A stretch of DNA of 12,205 bases, taken from positions 1 to 12,205 of the forward strand of contig JAQXRK010000218.1 in assembly GCA_029218485.1 (NCBI GenBank), in the 5' to 3' direction. The notes beneath the pieces were generated by a model, which saw only the letters and a list, made by a program, of their open reading frames with translations, was not told the DNA's origin and did no database searches. Both the position numbers and the translations under genes were made by a program. The stretch comes from a bacterium (GTDB lineage: Bacteria > Bacillota > Clostridia > Christensenellales > CAG-138). Shown piece after piece: positions 6,832 through 12,205 of this stretch. Each line of letters starts with the position of its first letter. Within the stretch, counting starts at the first letter, position 1.

Positions 6832-7977
6832 TCATTTGCCCAGGAAGTCGCGCGCAATGGCATGGAGGATATCCATCAGGCGAAAGGCGGGCACGCTCTC
6901 GGCCGGATAGAGCTTGCTGCGCGCGAGAACCTCCCCGTTCCCGTCCACAAAGCGCACCTCGCCGACCGGATCATCCGCCGACAGCGGCGCGATCAGCCGT
7001 TCCGGCACGTCCTTGACCGCGCTTGGCCGCTCCGCTGTGCGCATCAGCAGCAGCACGACCGGCTCGTGCACGACCAGATCCACCTGATGCAGCGTCCCAT
7101 CCTCCACAGGCACGCCGGGCAGGATCGTCTCGCCCGCGGCCACAAGCGTTTCGGTCCGATAGGTGGCAAAGCCGTAATCCAACAGGCCGGCCGCTGCGGA
7201 AAAGCGGGCAGCGGTATCCCTTGCGCCGATGATCACGGCGATGCACTCCGCGCCGGATTTGGCGGCCGCAAAGACACCGCAGTAGCCATCCGAAGCGGAC
7301 GAGCCGGTCAGCAGCCCAATGCAGCCCGCATAGCTGCGCACGAGGCGGTTGGCGTTCACCAGCTCCGTCTCCCGCCCGTCCGCATGCACGAGCCGATCCA
7401 GATACAGGCCGGAATAGCGCGTAAACGCCGGGCTCTTGGCCGCCGCGGCGCCAAGCCGGGCCAGCTCCGCGGCGGAGAGCGTCAGCCCCGTGCCAAGCGC
7501 ATCCGTCACGGTGCTGTCCACCCCGGCAAGCCGCAGCGTGGCATTGATATTTTCCACAAACACGCTCTCCGAGCCATACGCCCCCTCGCCGAGCGCCATG
7601 ATCGCATCGCCGGCGGAAATCATCACCGCCGCCTTCATGAGCTCTGCAGCCGCCAGCTCCTCGCCGCTGTCGAGAAAGGCGGTCGGCCCGCCGATGGCCG
7701 CCGCACGCCCGCTCACGCGCATGGGCACTTCATCCCGGATTGTGCCCGCGTCAAACGCCTGCGCAAGCGTCAACAGCGCCGGAAACTTGGAAAGCCCCGC
7801 CACCGAGCAGGCCGCATTCTCGTTCTCTCCGCACAGCACCGTTCCGCTCGTGCTCTCGATCAGCACCGCCGCCTGCACATCGGCCGGCTTCTGCCAGCCG
7901 CCCTCCGCCCCCGCGCGCAGAGCCGGCAGCAGCGCCACCATGCAGCAGCAAAGCAGTCCGGCGATTCGTTTTTTCAT
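6832..7977 (-). CDS. dacF: DacF-like secreted S11-family protein lacking all three penicillin-binding motifs (probably not a carboxypeptidase)
   Basis: The 381-residue protein has the layout of a D-alanyl-D-alanine carboxypeptidase of the DacF/PBP5 type: signal peptide (about 1-24, cleavage likely after AGA), an S11 domain (about 32-270), a beta-rich C-terminal domain (about 275-355) and a C-terminal amphipathic helix that could hold it to the membrane. The position, next to punA and deoB, is that of Bacillus dacF. The three catalytic motifs are all changed. SxxK reads GLSK (61-64), SxN reads SAG (121-123) and KTG reads LTG (223-225). The first change lies in a stretch that aligns without gaps to the usual STTK. 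The frame is intact with no stops, which argues against a decaying gene. A peptidoglycan-binding or scaffold role is inference. The ATG at 7977 has GAGGGGG seven bases upstream. Confidence 0.85.
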   Translation of the reverse strand: MKKRIAGLLCCCMVALLPALRAGAEGGWQKPADVQAAVLIESTSGTVLCGENENAACSVAGLSKFPALLTLAQAFDAGTIRDEVPMRVSGRAAAIGGPTAFLDSGEELAAAELMKAAVMISAGDAIMALGEGAYGSESVFVENINATLRLAGVDSTVTDALGTGLTLSAAELARLGAAAAKSPAFTRYSGLYLDRLVHADGRETELVNANRLVRSYAGCIGLLTGSSASDGYCGVFAAAKSGAECIAVIIGARDTAARFSAAAGLLDYGFATYRTETLVAAGETILPGVPVEDGTLHQVDLVVHEPVVLLLMRTAERPSAVKDVPERLIAPLSADDPVGEVRFVDGNGEVLARSKLYPAESVPAFRLMDILHAIARDFLGK

Positions 7978-7982
7978 ACAAA

Positions 7983-8026
7983 AACCCCCTCGTCCTGACA
8001 CCATTGTATGTCGCTTCGAGGGGGTT
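7983..8026 (-). repeat. 10-bp perfect inverted repeat covering the dacF-like Shine-Dalgarno
   Basis: AACCCCCTCG (7983-7992) and CGAGGGGGTT (8017-8026) are perfect inverted copies 24 bases apart. Inside the loop, GACA (7997-8000) and TGTC (8009-8012) can form a second short stem. In a minus-strand transcript from punA, the CCCCCTC arm would pair with the GAGGGGG Shine-Dalgarno of the dacF-like gene, and five U follow the stem. It may be a weak intrinsic terminator for deoB–punA, a ribosome-binding-site blocker, or both. Confidence 0.7.
8003..8010 (-). promoter_or_regulatory. Possible -10 element (CATACAAT) in the loop of the inverted repeat
   Basis: On the minus strand, CATACAAT lies between the arms of the inverted repeat, 25 bases before the dacF-like start. 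It contains TACAAT (a sigma-A -10) and also resembles the sigma-E -10 consensus. No convincing -35 box of either type is seen at the correct distance, so this remains a weak candidate. Confidence 0.25.
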
Positions 8027-8069
8027 CATGTTTGCAAAATCGCCCGTTTACGGAATTGTATCTATAGCG

Positions 8070-8897
8070 TCAAAAGACCTGCTCCAGAATGGCGTCGACA
8101 AGCCGTTCAAACCGCTTTGCCGCGAGGTTTGCCGTCTCCTGTACCTCTTCATGAGTGAGCTTTTGGTCGAGGATGCCGGCCGCCATGTTGGTGATCAGGG
8201 AGATGCCGAGCACGCGCATGCCGCAGTGCGTTGCGGCGATGACCTCCGGCACGGTCGACATGCCGACGGCGTCCGCGCCGAGCGTTCGCGCCATGCGAAT
8301 CTCTGCGGGCGTTTCAAAGCACGGGCCGGTGAACATCATGTACACGCCCTCGCTGAGCGCCACGCCGACTTCCCCGGCGGTCTTCATGAGCGCTTGTCGG
8401 AGCTGCCGGTCATAGGCGTTCCCCTGATCCGGGAATCTGGGACCGAAGCTGTCATCGTTTGGGCCGATGAGCGAATTGACCCGCGCAAAGTTGATATGGT
8501 CCGCAATCGCCATCAGCGTGCCGGGCTGATAGGAGAGGTTGACACCGCCGGCTGCGTTCGTCACAAGCAGCTTTTCCACGCCCAGACGGCGCATCACGCG
8601 CACGCCGAGCGCCAGCAGCGCAGGCGGATACCCCTCATAGTAGTGAAAGCGCCCCTGCATGGCGATCACGGTCTTTCCGTACCGCTCGCCCACAACAAAC
8701 CGGCCCGCGTGGCCCGGCACATGCGACACCGGGAACCCGGGGATATCGGCATAGGAGAGCGTTCGCGCGTTCTCCAGGCGCTCGGCATATGCCCCGAGGC
8801 CGGAGCCAAGGATCATGCCAATGCCGCAGCCGTTGTGGCAAAGCGGCTGCAGGCGCTGCACCGCCGCGTTGATGATGGTGTTCAAATCCTCAGTCAT
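8070..8897 (-). CDS. punA: Purine-nucleoside phosphorylase (class I, trimeric type)
   Basis: This cytosolic enzyme cleaves (deoxy)inosine and (deoxy)guanosine with phosphate to the free base and (deoxy)ribose 1-phosphate. The 275-residue protein shows the phosphate loop GSGLG (31-35), PGHAGR (61-66), QGRFHYYEG (81-89), NAAGG (114-118), the base-binding GPCFET with Glu195 (191-196), Met213-Ser214, Asn237 (ITN) and His249. Asn and Glu at the purine site are the pattern for 6-oxopurine specificity, so adenosine is an unlikely substrate. The ATG at 8897 has GGAGG nine bases upstream inside deoB and starts 4 bases after the deoB stop. With DeoB it turns salvaged nucleosides into pentose 5-phosphates. 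Confidence 0.96.
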   Translation of the reverse strand: MTEDLNTIINAAVQRLQPLCHNGCGIGMILGSGLGAYAERLENARTLSYADIPGFPVSHVPGHAGRFVVGERYGKTVIAMQGRFHYYEGYPPALLALGVRVMRRLGVEKLLVTNAAGGVNLSYQPGTLMAIADHINFARVNSLIGPNDDSFGPRFPDQGNAYDRQLRQALMKTAGEVGVALSEGVYMMFTGPCFETPAEIRMARTLGADAVGMSTVPEVIAATHCGMRVLGISLITNMAAGILDQKLTHEEVQETANLAAKRFERLVDAILEQVF

Positions 8898-8901
8898 CGC
8901 T

Positions 8902-10077
8902 TCAGTCCTCCCAGATCTCTTTGAGGAACGAGGCGCCCTCGCTCCACTGCTTGCCGGTGAGATACTCGTACACCGTTGCGCCGATATCGGCAAACGTGCG
9001 CCGCGTGCCGAGCGCTGCGCCCGCGCGCACATGCGCGCCGCACACCAGCAGCGGAATGTATTCGCGCGTATGGTCCGTTCCCGGCGTCGTCGGGTCGCAG
9101 CCGTGATCGGCGGTAATCATCAGGATGTCGCCCTCTTTGAGCGCTGCCCTGAGCGCGGGCACCGCCCGGTCAAACGCCTCCAGCGCTGCCGCATAGCCCT
9201 CGACATCGTTGCGGTGTCCATAGAGCATATCAAAATCCACGAGATTGGCGAAGATGAACGCGCCCTCGCCGGATGCGGTAAACCGCTGCGTGGCGGCAAT
9301 GCCATCCGGATTGTTGCGCGTGTGATCGACCGTCGTGATGCCGCGGTGGCAGAAGATATCCTCGATCTTGCCGATGCCGACGACCTCATGGCCCTCGCGA
9401 TCCAGCGCATCCAGAATGGTATCGTGGAACGGCGCAAGCGCATAATCGCGGCGGTTCTCCGTGCGCTTGTACGCACCGGAATCCCCGAGGAACGGCCTTG
9501 CGATCACGCGGCCGACCAGATGGTCGCCAACGAGCATCTCGCGCGCGATCTCGCAGATGCGATACAGCTCATCCAGCGGGATCACCCGCTCATGCGCGGC
9601 GATCTGGAACACGCTGTCCGCCGAGGTGTACACGATCGGAAACCCCGTTTTGACGTGCTCGTCGCCGAGCTGCTGGATGATCGCCGTTCCGCTCGCCACG
9701 CAGTTGCCGAGCGTTTTTCTGCCGATGGCCGCTTCAAACCGATCCATCAGCTCGCGCGGGAAGCCGTTCGGATAGGTGCGGAAGGGAACCGCGAGCGAAT
9801 GCCCCGCCATCTCCCAATGGCCGCTCGTGGTATCCTTGGCATGCGTTACCTCCGCGCAGCGGCCGTATGCCCCCTCCGGCGCAGGCACCGGGTTGGGCAG
9901 CGTGCTGTCCGCAATGTTTGCAAGCCCCAGCCGGTACAGATTCGGCACGTCCAGATGTCCGCGCACACGGCAGATATTCCCAAATGTGTTGGCACCCTCG
10001 TCTCCAAATGCCGCGGCATCCGGCATGGCACCGATTCCCGCGCTGTCCAAAACGATCAGAACCACTCTTTTCTTCAT
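8902..10077 (-). CDS. deoB: Phosphopentomutase
   Basis: DeoB interconverts (deoxy)ribose 1-phosphate and 5-phosphate, taking the product of the adjacent phosphorylase into central metabolism. It belongs to the alkaline-phosphatase superfamily, is a two-metal (Mn) enzyme and is 391 residues long, the normal length. All key residues are visible: Asp11 (VLDSAGIG), the phosphorylated Thr83 (KDTTSGHWE), Asp154 (TSADS), Asp283 and His288 (DFDMLYGH), Asp324-His325 (TADHG) and His336 (GTDHTRE). The ATG at 10077 has AAGGA seven bases upstream. It begins the deoB–punA transcription unit under its own promoter. Confidence 0.97.
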   Translation of the reverse strand: MKKRVVLIVLDSAGIGAMPDAAAFGDEGANTFGNICRVRGHLDVPNLYRLGLANIADSTLPNPVPAPEGAYGRCAEVTHAKDTTSGHWEMAGHSLAVPFRTYPNGFPRELMDRFEAAIGRKTLGNCVASGTAIIQQLGDEHVKTGFPIVYTSADSVFQIAAHERVIPLDELYRICEIAREMLVGDHLVGRVIARPFLGDSGAYKRTENRRDYALAPFHDTILDALDREGHEVVGIGKIEDIFCHRGITTVDHTRNNPDGIAATQRFTASGEGAFIFANLVDFDMLYGHRNDVEGYAAALEAFDRAVPALRAALKEGDILMITADHGCDPTTPGTDHTREYIPLLVCGAHVRAGAALGTRRTFADIGATVYEYLTGKQWSEGASFLKEIWED

Positions 10078-10143
10078 TTGCTTGTCCTTTTCCTTTCCAC
10101 GATGCCGCGCCGGCTGAGCGCGCAGCAACACCGCTCTTTTGTA

Positions 10144-10172
10144 ATAGTACCATCCCGCGGTTGCGCCGTCAA
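10144..10172 (-). promoter_or_regulatory. Sigma-A-like promoter of deoB–punA
   Basis: On the minus strand, TTGACG (10172-10167) and TACTAT (10149-10144) are 17 bases apart. The -35 overlaps the TGA stop of the spoIIM-like gene (10171-10169). Transcription would start near 10137, about 60 bases before deoB. This would let nucleoside salvage genes be expressed in vegetative cells independently of the sporulation genes upstream. Confidence 0.75.
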
Positions 10173-10741
10173 TTGCGGAGAAGCAGAAACAGCGACAGCG
10201 GCAGCAGCGTCGCCTCCATGACGGAAAGGAGCAGGAGCGTGAGCGCAAGCTGGAGGCCGCGTGCCATATAATCCGCCGTGCTCTGCACCGGTGCCGTGCG
10301 AAGATTGGCAACCGCAAGCGCAGCAAGCCGAAGCGCCTGCACGATCAGAGCGGGCTGCAGCAGCAAACACGAGATCCAGAGCAGCCATGAACCGGCCATA
10401 GCGCACAGCGCCAAAACCAGCCCGAGGAACAGGCCGCGCAGCGCAATGCCCAGCATCCAGAGCGGTATGGTCCAGCGTTGCAACCCGGCAAACAGCATCC
10501 ACGCCGACCAGCCGACCTCCGCCAGCACCGCAAACAGCAGCATCCGCAGGCAGTGTGGCTGCATCCACTCCGCGAGCATGGCCTGTGCGCGCACGGGCAG
10601 AGCCGCGCCGAACAACTCCCGGCCGGCGAAGAAGCCGCACGCGGCGCCGAGGCAAAGGAACAGAAAGAAGGCAACGCATGCAGGCAGGTTTTCCTGCCAA
10701 AACAGCGTCGCCTTCTGTTGGAACCGCATGAGTACCCGCAT
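10169..10741 (-). CDS. spoIIM: Probable stage II sporulation protein M (SpoIIM-like membrane protein)
   Basis: The 190-residue protein is almost entirely hydrophobic, with about five membrane helices (near 20-40, 66-88, 91-116, 117-147 and 163-188), the number and length expected of SpoIIM. Helix 3 contains ALRGLFLGLVLA (100-111), like the (K/R)GxxLGF segment of SpoIIM. LLLQPALI (126-133) resembles the LPQN segment, and Glu176 lies in the last helix. SpoIIM anchors the SpoIID–SpoIIP machine that thins septal peptidoglycan during engulfment. Gene context supports the call: Bacillus spoIIM lies upstream of xerD, deoB, punA and dacF. Sequence identity is low, so another small membrane protein is possible. 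The ATG at 10741 is used; a second ATG lies at 10729 and neither has a clear Shine-Dalgarno. Confidence 0.65.
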   Translation of the reverse strand: MRVLMRFQQKATLFWQENLPACVAFFLFLCLGAACGFFAGRELFGAALPVRAQAMLAEWMQPHCLRMLLFAVLAEVGWSAWMLFAGLQRWTIPLWMLGIALRGLFLGLVLALCAMAGSWLLWISCLLLQPALIVQALRLAALAVANLRTAPVQSTADYMARGLQLALTLLLLSVMEATLLPLSLFLLLRN

Positions 10742-10780
10742 GCTGAAACATATGCGAGCTTGTACGCGCCTATGCGTCCG

Positions 10781-11569
10781 CTATTGCATTTTCATAAAGC
10801 CGCGCGTCGGTTTGATGCGCACGTGCTCGGCCATACGCATGATGAACTCCGCGTTGCTCGGCTTGCCGCGCGTATCATCGACCGTATAACCGAAATAGGC
10901 GTGGATAGCGTTCAGATCGCCGTGAACCCACGCATACTCGATGGAGGTGCGGATCGCATGCTCCACCACCTTTGCATGGCAATCGTGGATTTCGCCGAGG
11001 CGCGGATACACATCCAGCGTAATGCGCAGGTCGATCGGGTTGTCCGATTGCGCATACATGCGGATGGCATCCCGCAGCATATGATAGCCGCGGTGGTGCG
11101 CCGGAACGCCGATGGACAGCAGCGCCTTAGTAATATTGCGCTCCAGCAGCGTTGCGTTTTGCAGATGGAACGGCGCATAGACCGCCTCAGCCGCATCGTC
11201 TGCGCAGAGCTGCAGCACGCGCAGAACCACGCTCTCCAGACAGTACGGCTTGACAAAGCAATATGCTGCCTGCTCCTGCCACGGTTTGAGCAGCCGGTCA
11301 TCCGAAAAGGGCGCCAGCAGGAAGAGCAGCGGACGGCGCTCATCCGGCAGGCGGCAGAGCAGTTCCATTGCGCGCAGGCCGTCGATCTGCTTCAAAACGG
11401 GATCCATGATCAGGATGTCGATGCGCTCCCGGCAGATCGTATTGACTACGGCCGAGCCATCGTCCAGCGCGGCGGCAACCTCAATGTTTTCCAGACCTGA
11501 AAACGCATGGGTAAGCGTCTTTCGCTCCCGCTCGGATATGCTTGCAATGAGCAGCCGCTGTTTTTCCAT
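10781..11569 (-). CDS. spo0A: Spo0A sporulation master regulator with a degenerate receiver domain
   Basis: Spo0A is the response regulator that commits cells to sporulation. The 262-residue protein has a receiver (about 1-120), a linker, and a Spo0A-type DNA-binding domain (about 145-255) with GVPAHHRGY..LRDAI (154-169), AIRTSIEYAW (205-214) and FGYTV..TRGKPSNAEFI (226-243). In the receiver, the phosphoacceptor Asp56 (LIMD) and Lys107 (VKP) are kept. The acidic metal-binding pair (D10-D11 in Bacillus) reads Ser10-Ile11, and the Thr of the LTAF segment is Leu85. Position 60 is Lys instead of the usual Pro. Around the recognition helix, the common SRVERAIR reads KVVEHAIR. The ATG at 11569 has GGAGGG upstream at normal spacing. 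It follows spoIVB by 33 bases, the order conserved in spore formers. Confidence 0.92.
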   Translation of the reverse strand: MEKQRLLIASISERERKTLTHAFSGLENIEVAAALDDGSAVVNTICRERIDILIMDPVLKQIDGLRAMELLCRLPDERRPLLFLLAPFSDDRLLKPWQEQAAYCFVKPYCLESVVLRVLQLCADDAAEAVYAPFHLQNATLLERNITKALLSIGVPAHHRGYHMLRDAIRMYAQSDNPIDLRITLDVYPRLGEIHDCHAKVVEHAIRTSIEYAWVHGDLNAIHAYFGYTVDDTRGKPSNAEFIMRMAEHVRIKPTRGFMKMQ

Positions 11570-11602
11570 CCTGTCCCTCCCGCCAACGCTCGCCCAGACC
11601 AG

Positions 11603-12205
11603 CTATGAAACCTGCTCCATGATCTGCTGGTACATCCATTCTGCATAGATACAATATCCCTTTGTGGGATCGTTTACAAACACATGGGTAATCACGCCGA
11701 TCAGCTTGCCGTCCTGTAAGATGGGGCTGCCGCTCATTCCCTGCACGATGCCGCCGGTTCGCTCGATCAGCTCCGCATCGTTGACCTGCACGATCATTCC
11801 CTTGGTTCCCGGCGCCTGCTGTGTGCTCACGCGAATGATGTTGCAGGAGAATGGCTGCGCCTTGCTGCCGGATACCGTTGACAAGATGGTTGCCGGTCCT
11901 TCGTGCGCCTCATACGCATAGGCCATCGGCACCGCATCGGCCTGCGTTTCATAACCTGATTGCGCCATCGTGCCATAGATGCCGTAATCGGTGTTCAGCA
12001 GGATGCTACCGACCGGGATGCCCGCGCTGGAAAAAGCGCCGAGTAGCTCCCCCGGCTCCCCGGGAACGCCGCGCACCACATCCATAATCTCCGCCTCGAC
12101 GAGCTTGCCGTCCCGCACGCTCAGCGTCGACTGGGTATCCACATCGGACACGGCATGTCCGAGCGCGCCGAACCACCCCGTGTTCTCATCATAAAAGGAG
12201 AGCGT
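11603..12205 (-). CDS. spoIVB: SpoIVB serine peptidase, C-terminal part (5' end outside window)
   Basis: SpoIVB is secreted by the forespore into the intermembrane space, where it cleaves SpoIVFA and triggers activation of pro-sigma-K. The frame is open to the right edge of the window, so the N-terminal membrane anchor and PDZ domain are missing. The visible 200 residues are the S55 peptidase domain. Numbering from base 12205, the catalytic residues are His17 (GALGH), Asp143 (VND) and Ser158 (GMSGSP). The H–D and D–S spacings (126 and 15) agree with the Bacillus triad H236, D363 and S378. The C-terminal segment IGVITHVFVNDPTKGY is nearly invariant in the family. All catalytic residues are intact, unlike the changed motifs in Spo0A and the DacF-like protein nearby. 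Confidence 0.96.
   Translation of the reverse strand, partial: TLSFYDENTGWFGALGHAVSDVDTQSTLSVRDGKLVEAEIMDVVRGVPGEPGELLGAFSSAGIPVGSILLNTDYGIYGTMAQSGYETQADAVPMAYAYEAHEGPATILSTVSGSKAQPFSCNIIRVSTQQAPGTKGMIVQVNDAELIERTGGIVQGMSGSPILQDGKLIGVITHVFVNDPTKGYCIYAEWMYQQIMEQVS

Noticed and set aside
6826..7998. 390-codon plus-strand open frame opposite the dacF-like gene
   Set aside because: Antisense shadow, Arg/His-rich, no ribosome binding site or recognisable motif. The minus frame has a signal peptide and S11 landmarks.
7740..8924. 394-codon plus-strand open frame opposite punA
   Set aside because: Antisense to a complete purine-nucleoside phosphorylase, with biased shadow-type composition.
8815..10221. 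468-codon plus-strand open frame opposite deoB
   Set aside because: DeoB on the other strand shows every catalytic residue; this frame has no domain pattern.
11570..11602. Sigma-H promoter or Spo0A box between spoIVB and spo0A
   Set aside because: The 33-base gap holds only a good Shine-Dalgarno; I could not find a convincing -35/-10 pair or Spo0A box.
1..12205. Mobile element, CRISPR, toxin–antitoxin or phage-defence system
   Set aside because: No transposase, direct repeats, repeat–spacer arrays or defence domains are visible; every large frame is explained by a chromosomal gene.

Overview
The window reads as chromosomal DNA of a GC-rich, spore-former-type Firmicute (Clostridia-like). The evidence is a spoIVB–spo0A pair, a spoIIM-like gene beside deoB–punA–dacF (close to the Bacillus spoIIM–xerD–deoB–punA–dacF order, here lacking xerD), scpA–scpB, a YerC/TrpR-type regulator, RqcH, and AGGAGG-type ribosome binding sites with sigma-A-like promoters. 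No tRNA, rRNA, CRISPR array, insertion sequence or phage gene is visible. Coding density is very high and no gap exceeds 300 bases. I see no unmistakably new multi-gene system. The real surprises are degenerate active sites in otherwise recognisable sporulation and cell-wall genes.

Plus strand (1–4702): the C-terminal half of a CopA-type copper P1B-ATPase runs in from the left edge. Then comes rpsT (ribosomal protein S20, UUG start) as a one-gene unit with its own extended -10 promoter and a strong intrinsic terminator. A second promoter drives a tight operon of a YerC/TrpR-like regulator, rqcH (ribosome quality control), rdgB (non-canonical NTP pyrophosphatase) and a YfcE-type metallophosphoesterase, the last three joined by ATGA overlaps.

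Minus strand (4684–12205, read right to left): spoIVB (partial) and spo0A, a spoIIM-like membrane protein, then deoB–punA (nucleoside phosphorolysis and pentose-phosphate recovery), a DacF-type secreted S11 protein, and finally an M50 membrane protease followed by scpA and scpB of the condensin complex. Good sigma-A-like promoters lie before deoB and before the M50 gene, each with its -35 box touching or overlapping the stop codon of the gene upstream. The two strands converge at 4684–4702, where the metallophosphoesterase and scpB overlap tail to tail by 19 bases.

Two proteins stand out. The DacF-like protein has lost the defining residue of all three penicillin-binding motifs (SxxK, SxN, KTG) while keeping its signal peptide and overall fold. 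Spo0A keeps the phosphoacceptor Asp56 and the conserved Lys, but lacks the acidic metal-binding pair and the switch Thr of its receiver, while its DNA-binding domain is well conserved. SpoIVB next door keeps its catalytic triad. A 10-bp perfect inverted repeat in front of the DacF-like gene covers its Shine-Dalgarno sequence and could act as a terminator or as a translation gate.
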